Shown piece after piece: positions 7,246 through 16,059 of a stretch of DNA of 32,599 bases. How positions within the stretch are numbered: position 1 is the first letter of the stretch; every line of letters starts with the position of its first letter. Made by a program: the position numbers and the translations under genes. Below the pieces are notes generated by a model. The model was not told the DNA's origin. It ran no database searches and worked only from the letters and a program-made list of their open reading frames with translations. The DNA is taken from positions 1-32,599 of the forward strand of contig CAMENN010000024.1 of the NCBI GenBank assembly GCA_945928315.1, in the 5' to 3' direction. This DNA comes from an uncultured Clostridia bacterium (GTDB lineage: Bacteria; Bacillota; Clostridia; Christensenellales; Aristaeellaceae).

Positions 7246-10200
7246 TTATGGATCAACGCGCTTGATATTCACCACGCGATCCGCGCCGTCAAACACGGTG
7301 ATGCGGAAGTAGGAGCTGCCCAGTCCGCAGACGTTCAGCGTGCCGTTGCCGTCGATGCTCAGCCGCTCGTGCGCAGGCAGCGTGCGGGGCATCGCAACCG
7401 TTCCGGCCGCATTGTCCGCCGCATACACGTCGGAGACGATGCGGAAGCCGTCGACGTTCGCCGTCGTGATCACCGGAGCGCCAACGCCGCCCGTCAGCTT
7501 CACGACGATGCGCCGTCCGGCCAGGCCCTTGTCAAACAGGTTCGTCTGCTCCGACACGTTCTTCGCCGCGGAGGTGAACGCCAGCGTGTAGCCCTCGGCG
7601 CCGAAGTCGCGGTCCTTCGCGACGCTCTGCGCTTCGTCCTCGCCGGTCTTCACCCAGACCTCGTAGGCCAGCGTGTTCTCCTCGCCACCCTCGAAGCGCA
7701 GGTTCAGGCTGGTCAGCTTGTAGTCCGCGCCGAGGTCGATTTCCATCCAGTCGCCCCAGGAGGCGCCGGTCCAGGCGGTCGTCTCGTCGAGGTCGAACGC
7801 AGAAGCCGCATTCTCGCCACCGGAGACCGTCACCACGCTGTTTGCCGCGATGTCCGCATCCACAACCGTGTAGACCGAGGTGGTCACGCCGTCCTCCGCG
7901 GTCACGCGGATCTGCATGCCCGGCATCACGATCACGTCCTCCGCGACGGGGTTGCCCGCCGCGTCGAGCAGCGCGTAGGTCTGGTTGTAGTCGCCGTAGA
8001 TCGCGCCCATCAGCTCCGAAGCCGGGATCGCATCCCAGACGCGGACGGTGTGGTTGTCGTTTCGTGCGATCACGTTGTCAAGGCCGATGTTCAGCTTGGT
8101 CGTGTAGACGAAGTCGGACGTGGTCAGCGCCTTGCCCTCCTCTGTCCAGGCGACGAAGCGCAGCACGCGCTCGGTGGAGCGCTGCAGCTGCCAGCGCTGC
8201 AGCTTGCCGCTGGCCAGCGCCGCGCGCAGCACGTTCGGCTGACCGTCGCCCCACGGCGCCTTCAGGTCGTTGCCGCCGATGATCTCGTCATCGTGCTGGG
8301 AACCGCTGAGCATATCGCCGAGGAAGTCCGTGCCGATGAAGCCGCTAAAGCCCCACTCGTTGCGGGTGATCTCCGTCAGCAGGTCATGGCTGGACATGCA
8401 GGGCTGGCCGTTGATCTTGTTGTACGCGGACATGAGGGAGACCTCCGCGCCATTCTTGATCGCGATCTCGAAGCCCTTGAGGTAGATTTCGCGCAGCGCG
8501 CGCTCGGACACCTGACTGTCGCCGCCGCCGCGTCCCGTCTCCTGATTGTTGAGCGCGAAGTGCTTGTACTGCGCGCCGAAGCCCACGCTCGCCGTGCCGT
8601 TCGCCAGGCACGCGGCCGTCCAGCCGGCGATCAGCGGGTCCTCGGAGTAGTACTCGAAGTTGCGTCCGCAGAGCGGATCGCGGTGCAGGTTCATGCTCGG
8701 CGCCTGCCACATGCTCATGTCGAAGCGGCGCGCCTCCAGGCCCATCGCCTGACCGACGGCCTCGAGCAGCTCCTTATTCCACGTGGACGCCTGCATGGTG
8801 CCGCACGGGAAGAACGTGGCGTTCATGTCCGGATCGTCCGGATTGCCGTTGTTGAACTGAATGCCCGCCGCGCCGTTGGTGGAGGCCACCATCGGCTCGC
8901 CGTAGATTTCAAGACCCGCGTAGCCGCTGCGGTGTCCCTTGTCCGGTTCCGGCACCGTGCCGCCCACCAGCGTGAACAGCTCGTCGTCCGTCAGGCGGGA
9001 AACGAAGGTGATCAGCAGGTCGTCGTTCCCCTGCGCCATCGCCTCCATGACCTCCGGGAAGGTGATGAACGGGTCGTCGGAGGCCGGCGGGTTGGCGTAG
9101 ATTTCCTCCGCCGCTTCCGGCGTAGCCGCCGCGTTCACGGTCTGGCGAAGCGGCTGCAGCGTGCCGTTCGAGGTCAGGCGGGCGGGAAGATTCTTTACAT
9201 CGGGCACGAGCTGATGGCTCAGCTGCTCGACCTCTTCCAGCGCGGCGAGCGTGTAGGTGCCCGCCAGCGCGTTGCTGCGCACGGAGTTGCCGACATAGAA
9301 GGCGTACTCGCCCGCCTCCAGCACGTAGGCCGCCTCATGCTCCTCACCCGTCGCGCCGAGGTCGTCGTAGGACGCCATGTCGTCGAACGGGAAGGTGATG
9401 GTCACATCCTGCGAGCCGCCGGGAGCGATTTCGCCGGTCTTGGCATAGCCAACCAGCTCGCGGGCGGGCTGGGTCAGCGCGCCCTCCGGCACGCTGCAAT
9501 ACACCTGCACGACCTCCTTGCCCGCGTAGCGGTCGCTTTCGTTGCGGACGGTCGCGCGGACGGTGACCTCGCGGTCGCGTCCCTCGCCGGTGACCTCGGC
9601 GCTCACGTTCTCCATGACGAAGTCCGCGTAGGACAGGCCGAAGCCGAACTCGTACGCCACCTGATCCTGCACGCCGGGGAGCGTCTCGAAGTAGCGGTAG
9701 CCCACGAAGATGTCCTCAACGTACTTCGCGCTGCCCTTCTGCGCGAAGGTGCCGTAGGCAACGCTCGGGTAATCCTTGTGCGCATACGCCCACGTGTCCA
9801 CCGTCTTGCCGGAGGGATACGCGTTGCCCAGCAGCACGTCCGCCATGGCGTCGCCACCCTCCATACCCGGCAGGGAGACGCACAGCGCGGCGCTAATCGC
9901 CGGGTCATCCTTGATCCAGCCGGTCTCGATGACGTACGGCACGTTCAGGATGACGACGATCTTCTTGAAGCCCGCCGCTTTGATCTGCTCGACGAGCTGC
10001 TTTTCCACGTCGCTGAGCTGGAAGTTGCCCGGCGCGTCCTGATAATCCGAGCCCTCGGAGGACATGCGCGCGAGCGTCAGGATCGCGGTATCGGCCGCCG
10101 CAGCCGCCGCGGCGACGTCCTCGTCCGTCAGCGGCATCTCGCCGACGTCGTTGAGCACCTTGCCCTGGCTGCTGTCCATCATCAGGAAGCCGTTGACACT

Positions 10201-10614
10201 CGTGTTGTTCGCGGTATAGAAGTCGGCGTACTTCTCATGCAGCCCCTCGTACAGGCTGATTTCGCCGGCCTCCTCCTTCGCCAGCAGGCCGTCCCACAGG
10301 CTGTGGGCATAGGCCGTGATGAAGCTGCCGGAGCCGCCGCCGCCGTACACGTAGTCGATCTGGCTGAGTCCGAAGACCGCCACGGCATCGCCCTTCGCCA
10401 GCGGCAGCGCCTTCTCGCCGCCCTCCACGGGTTCGTTCTTGAGCAGGATCATACCCTCCTCGGCGACCGTGCGGGCCAGCTCGCGGGAGGTGGTCTCCTT
10501 GCCTTCATAGGTCACGACGGAGTAATAGGCCGAGGCCTGCGGGATGCATGCGAAGAGCATCGCCGCCGCAAGCGCCAGCGCCATCACCAGTCTGAGTCTT
10601 CTCTTTGTCTTCAT
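7246..10614 (-). CDS. Exported GH3 beta-glycosidase, permuted domain order, with C-terminal F5/8 type C domain
   Basis: This 1122-residue secreted enzyme probably releases glucose or another sugar from the non-reducing end of beta-glycosides. The start at 10614 follows an AAAGGAGA site. Residues 1-29 form a signal peptide ending PQASA; LFAC at residues 20-23 is a poor lipobox. The alpha/beta sandwich normally C-terminal in GH3 comes first (LLKNE at about 56-60), then an FN3-like domain after EFGFGLSY (about 322-455), and only then the TIM barrel (about 560-840) with KHFALNNQE and the presumed nucleophile Asp 763 in GFIGTDF. The same inverted order is known in Ruminococcus and Butyrivibrio GH3 enzymes. 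A beta domain and a discoidin-like (CBM32-type) domain at about 925-1045 follow, probably binding carbohydrate. Exact substrate is unknown; the nearby cellobiose phosphorylase favours beta-glucans. Confidence 0.92.
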   Translation of the reverse strand: MKTKRRLRLVMALALAAAMLFACIPQASAYYSVVTYEGKETTSRELARTVAEEGMILLKNEPVEGGEKALPLAKGDAVAVFGLSQIDYVYGGGGSGSFITAYAHSLWDGLLAKEEAGEISLYEGLHEKYADFYTANNTSVNGFLMMDSSQGKVLNDVGEMPLTDEDVAAAAAAADTAILTLARMSSEGSDYQDAPGNFQLSDVEKQLVEQIKAAGFKKIVVILNVPYVIETGWIKDDPAISAALCVSLPGMEGGDAMADVLLGNAYPSGKTVDTWAYAHKDYPSVAYGTFAQKGSAKYVEDIFVGYRYFETLPGVQDQVAYEFGFGLSYADFVMENVSAEVTGEGRDREVTVRATVRNESDRYAGKEVVQVYCSVPEGALTQPARELVGYAKTGEIAPGGSQDVTITFPFDDMASYDDLGATGEEHEAAYVLEAGEYAFYVGNSVRSNALAGTYTLAALEEVEQLSHQLVPDVKNLPARLTSNGTLQPLRQTVNAAATPEAAEEIYANPPASDDPFITFPEVMEAMAQGNDDLLITFVSRLTDDELFTLVGGTVPEPDKGHRSGYAGLEIYGEPMVASTNGAAGIQFNNGNPDDPDMNATFFPCGTMQASTWNKELLEAVGQAMGLEARRFDMSMWQAPSMNLHRDPLCGRNFEYYSEDPLIAGWTAACLANGTASVGFGAQYKHFALNNQETGRGGGDSQVSERALREIYLKGFEIAIKNGAEVSLMSAYNKINGQPCMSSHDLLTEITRNEWGFSGFIGTDFLGDMLSGSQHDDEIIGGNDLKAPWGDGQPNVLRAALASGKLQRWQLQRSTERVLRFVAWTEEGKALTTSDFVYTTKLNIGLDNVIARNDNHTVRVWDAIPASELMGAIYGDYNQTYALLDAAGNPVAEDVIVMPGMQIRVTAEDGVTTSVYTVVDADIAANSVVTVSGGENAASAFDLDETTAWTGASWGDWMEIDLGADYKLTSLNLRFEGGEENTLAYEVWVKTGEDEAQSVAKDRDFGAEGYTLAFTSAAKNVSEQTNLFDKGLAGRRIVVKLTGGVGAPVITTANVDGFRIVSDVYAADNAAGTVAMPRTLPAHERLSIDGNGTLNVCGLGSSYFRITVFDGADRVVNIKRVDP

Positions 10615-10783
10615 CGTGTCACAATCTCCTTTCCTTTGTTCGCATGAACTGCGCCTGGATACCGCCTGAACCTCCTTTCCCCGTCCGGCATACCGCAGGA
10701 AAACCGGCCATCCGCACAGCGCCCGGCATTCCATCCGGGGACGCCTTGCGGAAGGTTTCTTTCCAAAATTGTTGCCGGTCATC

Positions 10784-10860
10784 TTGTGCTCTAGTATGCC
10801 ATATGGTATAATGGTTGAGCAAATCTGTCGCATAATCGTCAAAAACGACAGAATTGATTA
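10784..10860. promoter_or_regulatory. Divergent GH3/araC control region
   Basis: The 337-base gap 10615-10951 holds no gene. On the plus strand TTGTGC (10784-10789) and TATAAT (10807-10812) are 17 bases apart and could drive the AraC gene. On the minus strand TTGCTC (10817-10822) and CATACT (10793-10798) overlap it and could drive GH3. Just downstream, CTGTCG and CGACAG form an inverted repeat around a 15-base AT-rich spacer (about 10825-10851), a possible regulator site. The -35 boxes are weak, so the promoters are tentative. Confidence 0.45.
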
Positions 10861-10951
10861 TCTTCATCATATCGAACACAAAGCGCTTCTTCCAGTCATT
10901 TTTCCCGCTCTTTTGTTCCTTTTTTCATCATCAATTATATTTTTATAGCTT

Positions 10952-11701
10952 ATGAAGAGATGTGACGTTGCGTTCGGCGAATGGAAGCCGGCGCGCAATT
11001 CCGGCAGAGTCGGCAATATTTCACTTTGCCAGCGCGTCCTTGTTGCGTGCTGCAACAAATCCCCTGCGCAGCTTGAGGCGCTGATGCGCTCCTATCAGGC
11101 GGACGACAGGCTTTTCCTGCCCTCGAACGCGGATGCGGAGGAAGTGGAATTTGCGAAAATGCAGATGAGCTTCTGCAACGCGTATCTGTATCTGCAGTTT
11201 ATGCATATGAGCGGCGCGTCCAACACCCACCTGGAATTCATCACGGATACGATCAACCTGCTCATCAGCCGCTGTGCCACCGCGCAGGACATCAACCGGA
11301 TCATGCCGACGCTGTATGTCGGCTATGTCGAATACTACGCGACGCGCATTGCCGACAGGCAGCAGTATTCCCATCTGGTCTGCGACGTGCTCGACCGGCT
11401 GTACTCGGTGTTCTTTTCCGGCTATGACGCGCAGACGCTGAGCGTCGCGTCCCTGGCGGAGCAGTTTCACGTCTCGGTGAAGTATCTCTCCACGCGCTTT
11501 ATCCGGGAAACCGGATGCGCACTGAGCAAGCAGATCAACGAAATCCGCATCTATTTCGCCAAGGTCTATCTGGAGCGCACGTCGCTTCCCCTGGCGGAAA
11601 TCGCGGAGCGATCCGGCTTCAGCAGCCAGAACTACTTCGCGCGCCGCTTCAAGGCCAGCGTCGGCATGTCGCCCCTGCAGTATCGCGCGCAGGTGCGGTA
11701 A
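10952..11701 (+). CDS. AraC-family transcriptional regulator
   Basis: The 249-residue protein ends in a two-part AraC helix-turn-helix domain (about residues 155-247). The first helix pair lies in VASLAEQFHVSVKYLSTRF, and the second in LAEIAERSGFSSQNYFARRF followed by the family ending GMSPLQYR. The N-terminal 150 residues are mainly helical and not a cupin sensor I recognise. ATG 10952 has no good ribosome site, but an in-frame stop lies just two codons upstream, so the gene cannot start earlier; the true start may be later. Divergence from the GH3 gene suggests that it controls that gene. Confidence 0.82.
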   Translation: MKRCDVAFGEWKPARNSGRVGNISLCQRVLVACCNKSPAQLEALMRSYQADDRLFLPSNADAEEVEFAKMQMSFCNAYLYLQFMHMSGASNTHLEFITDTINLLISRCATAQDINRIMPTLYVGYVEYYATRIADRQQYSHLVCDVLDRLYSVFFSGYDAQTLSVASLAEQFHVSVKYLSTRFIRETGCALSKQINEIRIYFAKVYLERTSLPLAEIAERSGFSSQNYFARRFKASVGMSPLQYRAQVR

Positions 11702-11710
11702 ATACCAAAG

Positions 11711-11738
11711 CGGGCAGTGCCCGCCCCCACCTCCGAAC
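11711..11738. repeat. Dispersed relative of the 4874-5160 repeat core
   Basis: GCGGGCAGTGCCCGC followed by CCCCACCTCCGAA matches the opening of the tandem units (GCGGGCTGTGCCCGC, then TCCCACTTCCGAA) at most positions, including both arms of the hairpin. It starts about 10 bases after the AraC stop codon, again in an intergenic position. Only the first third of the unit is present. Confidence 0.6.
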
Positions 11739-11800
11739 AGCCCGGTCAGGCCATGTCCCTCGCCGCTCGCCGCACGATGCTTTGACACAATTTCCCATAT

Positions 11801-11835
11801 AGAAAAAAGACTCCCGCTGCATGCGGGAGTTTGCT
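11801..11835. terminator. Bidirectional terminator between araC and the ABC exporter operon
   Basis: ACTCCCGC (11810-11817) pairs with GCGGGAGT (11823-11830) around a short loop. On the minus strand the stem is followed by CTTTTTTC, making it a good terminator for the exporter operon; on the plus strand TTTGCTATTCTT follows for araC. The rest of the gap 11702-12053 contains no gene I can support. Confidence 0.75.
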
Positions 11836-12053
11836 ATTCTTGATGAAGAATTTCGGGAAAGACGGCGTGACGCTGTCGGAGCCTGCCTGTCCTGGCGGGC
11901 GGCGCGGTACTGCGCCGGGGGATACCGGCGTGCGCCATGAACCGCCGGCCGCCCTCCTTCTCTGCCCCGGCACGCTTCCTCGTTCTGGCGCAGCCTTTTC
12001 TTCACTGAACCGGGACTTGTTTTTGAGTCAGCCCGCTTGCCGCGGACAGGCCC

Positions 12054-13709
12054 TTATCCTGCCTGCGGAAGCAGATACACCCGCCCGTCGCAGCGGTTCA
12101 CGATTTCTTCCTCGTGGCTGATGAGGAGAATCGTCTTGCCGGGATGGGCCCTTCGGATATTGGCCATGATCTGCACAGCCCTTTGCTTGTCGATGGCTGA
12201 GAACGTCTCGTCCATGATGATCATCGGCTTCTCCTGCAGCAGTGCCCGAGCCAGCACGAGCATCTGGCGCTGGCCGCCGGAGAGCCGCAGCCCGCCCTCC
12301 TGAAGCCGGGTATCCAGGCCGTCGGGCAGATCCGCCAGCCACTCGTCGCATGTGCAGATCCGCAGCGCGGCCTCCAGCTGTGCCCTTTCAACCGGGGCGC
12401 GGCAGCCGACGAGCAGATTGTCCCGAAGGGTTCCGGCGATCAGCAGGCTCTGCTGCGGAAGATATGCGATTTGCGCACGCAAGGATGCTTTGGAAAACAC
12501 CTGCAGCGGCTTGCCCGCCAATGTGATGCTGCCCTCATAGGGATAAAAGCCCAGCAGCGTCTTGACGAAGGAGGTCTTGCCGCATCCGGATGCGCCGCAC
12601 AGCGCGGTCATCTGCCCGGCCTTGAGGAGCAAGTCGCGCCGCATGGGCAGCTTCTTCTCCGGTGAAAAGCACAGCACCGCCTGTGACGCGCAGACCTCTG
12701 CATGCGTGCAGGCCTCTGCGGCGTTCAGCCCCGTCTGCAGATCCTCCTGCGCCAGCGACAGGATCTCCTCAACGCGGCCCAGCGCGGGGAGATAGCCGCG
12801 CAAAGTGATCAGCGTGCTGCCCACCAGCGTAAAGGCAGAGACGATCAGGCCGGAGAGCTGCAGGATATAGACCACCTGCGCGGGGGCCATTTCGCCCTTC
12901 TCCAGCGCGAGGATCGACAGGAGCATCACACCCACATACTGCAGCATCGCGGCTCCGCCGCTCACCATCTCTGCGCCGCCCTGGATCGCAGCATCCCGCG
13001 CGCCCGCATCCAGATACTGTGCAAGCCGTTGCTGTGCATGGCCAAGTACGCCGCGCTGCGCATGCATCAGACGAATGGCCGGCCCGCAGGTCAGGCATTC
13101 GCCGGCCGTCGTGAGCAGAGCGGCCAGCAGGGCCTGAATCCTGCCGGAGACGCGCTTTTTCTGCCGGCTCATGCCGCTCTGCAGCGCAAAGGACGACAGG
13201 CCCAACAGCAGCAGAAAGATGGCGATCGTCGGGCGCACGAGCCATATGCTCACAAACGCACCCACGCCCGCGCCGCCGAAGATCAGCGGTGCGAGCAGCG
13301 AGGAGCGATAGAGGTTCTCCACGACACCCATGTCGCCGTTCAGCCGGGCAAGCACCTGGCCCCGGCCGGCGCCCAGCTGCTCCACCTGCCACAGCGGCGC
13401 ATGCAGGATGCGATGATACGCGCGGCTGCGCAGGTCGTTTCCGATGCGCTGTGTGCTCATCGCGTGAACATACTTGGCCGCAGCATCGACAAGCAGAAAC
13501 GGAATCAGCAGCAGGATAAACCGGCCCGTATCCCGCAGGAGGCCGGCCGGGTCCCAATGCAATGCAGCCTCGGCCACGCGGCCCGTCAGATAGGCCGTCA
13601 GATCGTTGATGACAAAATAGCGGCAGGAGACAAACAGCGAACTCAGCAAAAATGCCGCGCGGGCGGGCCGGGCATAACGCCACAGCCTCTTGAGCACCTG
13701 TCCGTTCAT
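12054..13709 (-). CDS. ABC exporter half-transporter (fused membrane and ATPase domains), second gene
   Basis: This 551-residue type-I ABC exporter subunit has about six N-terminal membrane helices (to about residue 310) and a C-terminal ATPase. Visible motifs are Walker A GASGCGKTS near residue 373, signature LSGGQRQ near 475, Walker B followed by the catalytic Glu (IIMDET) and the switch His in LLISHEEE near 531. I chose ATG 13709, with GGGGAGGAAACGC as ribosome site, over ATG 13724, which lies within that site. It overlaps the upstream gene by ATGA, so the two are translationally coupled and probably form a heterodimer. The exported substrate is unknown: there is no peptide, bacteriocin or regulator gene beside it. 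Confidence 0.88.
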   Translation of the reverse strand: MNGQVLKRLWRYARPARAAFLLSSLFVSCRYFVINDLTAYLTGRVAEAALHWDPAGLLRDTGRFILLLIPFLLVDAAAKYVHAMSTQRIGNDLRSRAYHRILHAPLWQVEQLGAGRGQVLARLNGDMGVVENLYRSSLLAPLIFGGAGVGAFVSIWLVRPTIAIFLLLLGLSSFALQSGMSRQKKRVSGRIQALLAALLTTAGECLTCGPAIRLMHAQRGVLGHAQQRLAQYLDAGARDAAIQGGAEMVSGGAAMLQYVGVMLLSILALEKGEMAPAQVVYILQLSGLIVSAFTLVGSTLITLRGYLPALGRVEEILSLAQEDLQTGLNAAEACTHAEVCASQAVLCFSPEKKLPMRRDLLLKAGQMTALCGASGCGKTSFVKTLLGFYPYEGSITLAGKPLQVFSKASLRAQIAYLPQQSLLIAGTLRDNLLVGCRAPVERAQLEAALRICTCDEWLADLPDGLDTRLQEGGLRLSGGQRQMLVLARALLQEKPMIIMDETFSAIDKQRAVQIMANIRRAHPGKTILLISHEEEIVNRCDGRVYLLPQAG

Positions 13710-15313
13710 GCGTTTCCTCCCCATGTCAGCACGTCGTCGGCATCATGAAGCAGGCGCAGGTCGTGCGTGATCACCAGCACGATCTTTCTGCGGCTCAGCG
13801 CAGCAAGCACCTTGCGCATCCCTTCGCAGTGTTCGTCGTCCAGCGCAGCGGAGGGTTCATCCAGGATCATGATCGGCGCATCGCGCAGCAGCGTCCTGGC
13901 AAAGGCCAATCGCTGCCGCTGCCCGCCGGAGAGCATGCCTCCGTTTTCCGCCAGCTCGGTATCGTAGCCGTCATCCAGCGCCATGATCTCCTCGTGGATG
14001 CTCGCCATCCTGCACGCCTGCATCGCCTGTTCGCGCGTGGCGTCCGGCTGGCACAGCCGCAGGTTTTCCAGCACGGTGCCCGCGAACATCACGTTCTCCT
14101 GCGGCATCACGGCAATCAGCTTTTCCCTGTTCTGTGCATGGAGGCTTGCGGCATCCAGCCCCAGCAGGCAGATGCGCCCCTGCTGCGCCTGCAGCTCACC
14201 GCAAAGCAGGCGCACGAGCGTGCTCTTGCCCGTGCCGTTCGCGCCCCGCAGGATATGCAGCCTGCCCGGGCGCAGGCAGAGCGACAGATCACGCAGCACC
14301 GCCCTTCCGTCCGGATAGGCAAAGGAGACGCCCTCCAGGACGATGCCCGTATCGGTGGGCGTGATGTCCGCCGGCGGCGCTTCAGGCGTTTGTATCAAAT
14401 ATGGCTCCAGGGCTGCGAGCGAAACGCTGCATGTATGCAGCGCCACGACGGTATTTTCCAGGCACATCACGGGATCGACGATGAAGTTCATCAGCGAGAT
14501 GATCGTGACCATCTCGCCTGCGGTGATGCGCCCCGCAGCTGCCAGAAAGCCGCTGACCACGAGGATGGTGATCTGCATGCCGAACGCGCTCAGCACGGAG
14601 GGCATCGTCAGCAGCGTGGCGGTACGGGTAAGCGCCTTCCTTTTATCATACAGCGTTTCGAGTGCCGCGTCGTAATCCGCGCAGAAGGCATTCTCCAGTG
14701 CATTGGCCTTCACGGCCTCCATGCTCTGCAGCCCGGCGGCTGCAGCCTGATTCACGCACTCCACTTCCTTCATATATTGCCGCCGCTCCTCCTGCTCGCG
14801 CCGGCTGAGGACGCGGATGAAGAACGTCGGCAGGATGGATACGCCCACGATGATCGCCGCGGCCGCGGGATTGATCGAGGCGATGACCACCGACGCGAAG
14901 ACATAGCAGCACAGGTCGCCGGAGACTTTGGAGACGAAGCGATGGACCGCCTGCACCAGCTCGGTCACATGGCCCGAAAGCTGGCTGGTCACCTCGCCCA
15001 GGGTGATCCCATCCTGATCGCCGATGACCAGACGGCGGTATGCGCCCTGATAGAGGCTGCTGCGCATGCGATGCACGAGAAGCTGTGCGCCATAAGCCTT
15101 TGCGCCGCTGAGCACGACGAACAGGGCGATGCCCGCCAGCGCATTCAGCGCCAGCGGGCCCAGTTGCGCCTCGCCCAGCAGCACGGCATCCAGGCTCGCA
15201 CCCAGCATACTGCGCAGTGCGATGTTGACCAGCACCAGCAGGGCAGACGCCGCCAGCGTCAGCGCAATCCACTTCCGATGCGGCCTAATCAGATTGAGAA
15301 CATTCTCTTTCAT
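13706..15313 (-). CDS. ABC exporter half-transporter, first gene
   Basis: This 535-residue partner has the same build: membrane domain followed by ATPase. Walker A is GANGTGKST near residue 353, the signature LSGGQRQR lies near 460, Walker B and catalytic Glu are IMILDEPSAALD, and the switch His is in VITHDLRLLHD. Both subunits therefore keep the key ATPase residues, unlike heterodimers in which one site is degenerate. The ribosome site (AAGGGAAGC) before ATG 15313 is moderate. It is the promoter-proximal gene of a two-gene operon. Drug, lipid or peptide export are all possible. Confidence 0.88.
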   Translation of the reverse strand: MKENVLNLIRPHRKWIALTLAASALLVLVNIALRSMLGASLDAVLLGEAQLGPLALNALAGIALFVVLSGAKAYGAQLLVHRMRSSLYQGAYRRLVIGDQDGITLGEVTSQLSGHVTELVQAVHRFVSKVSGDLCCYVFASVVIASINPAAAAIIVGVSILPTFFIRVLSRREQEERRQYMKEVECVNQAAAAGLQSMEAVKANALENAFCADYDAALETLYDKRKALTRTATLLTMPSVLSAFGMQITILVVSGFLAAAGRITAGEMVTIISLMNFIVDPVMCLENTVVALHTCSVSLAALEPYLIQTPEAPPADITPTDTGIVLEGVSFAYPDGRAVLRDLSLCLRPGRLHILRGANGTGKSTLVRLLCGELQAQQGRICLLGLDAASLHAQNREKLIAVMPQENVMFAGTVLENLRLCQPDATREQAMQACRMASIHEEIMALDDGYDTELAENGGMLSGGQRQRLAFARTLLRDAPIMILDEPSAALDDEHCEGMRKVLAALSRRKIVLVITHDLRLLHDADDVLTWGGNA

Positions 15314-15451
15314 ATGCTTCCCTTACCCTGTTTTCGGCATGTTCGCAGGACCTCTCCGGCGGAGAATGCCCGCTTCCGGACGCTGCTTTCAATCTAGCCG
15401 GATTTCTCCTGAATCCTCCTTCGTCAGGAATCTGATATTCCCTGTTTTTTC

Positions 15452-15480
15452 ATCATAACAAAAGCACCGTGAGATTTCAA
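15452..15480 (-). promoter_or_regulatory. Promoter of the ABC exporter operon
   Basis: TTGAAA (15475-15480) and TATGAT (15452-15457) on the minus strand are separated by 17 bases. The leader to the start at 15313 would be about 130 bases. The interval 15314-15616 holds no gene otherwise. Confidence 0.7.
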
Positions 15481-15616
15481 GTGTTTTGTTCATGCATTTG
15501 CAAACAATCCATGCAGGACTGCAATGCATCCCGGACACGGAGAGGCTTGCAGCCGGCATTATACCGGCAGGAAAGGAATGCTCCGAATCCGGCAAAGGGC
15601 AGAGCTGATCGGCATT

Positions 15617-16059
15617 CACTCAATTTCCACAATGCCGTCCTCCTTCACGGTAACGGTCATGCCGTCCTGCACATAGCGCAGGAACTCCTCGCCGAGACAG
15701 TCGATCACCGGCATCCGGCTGCCCTCCAGCCACACGTCCTGCAGGATGGCTCCGGCCGCCGCCAGCGAGTCGATCGGCTCGGAAAAGAGCATGCAGGCCG
15801 GCTGACGGTGCATGGAGCAGGCGCAGTAGAGCACCAGCCCGCCCGTGGTGGAACCGATGGTGCGCGGCAGGCAAAGCGCCTTCCCGGCCATGGGCTTGCC
15901 GTAGAGATCAGGATTGTTCTGGTCGCCGCAGGTCGCCTTCTTGTCGCCGAACTGCAGCGCCTTCTGGAAGGATGCCAGCGTGTTCAGCCCGCCATGGCTG
16001 ACCAGCGCCGGCGCGCTGACGGTGCCCTTCGCGACCACCCGTCCTGTGAATTGCCTCAT
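15617..16059 (-). CDS. Aconitase X small (swivel) subunit, DUF126 type
   Basis: This 147-residue protein is the swivelling domain that completes the active site of two-subunit aconitase X enzymes. It opens MRQFTGRVVAKGTVSAPALV, the usual DUF126 beginning, and has the serine-containing loop TIGSTTGGLVLY where the family has a GSSSGS-type segment. Its start overlaps the stop of the large-subunit gene by ATGA, so the two are coupled. Bacterial members include cis-3-hydroxy-L-proline dehydratases. The substrate here is not fixed by sequence. Confidence 0.88.

Noticed and set aside
7237-10647. Plus-strand open frame of 1136 codons
   Set aside because: Antisense shadow of the GH3 gene; low-complexity Arg/His/Val-rich product with no domain.
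11831-12121. Small plus-strand ORF after the AraC terminator
   Set aside because: No convincing ribosome site, proline/arginine-rich shadow-like sequence, and it runs into the end of the convergent exporter gene.
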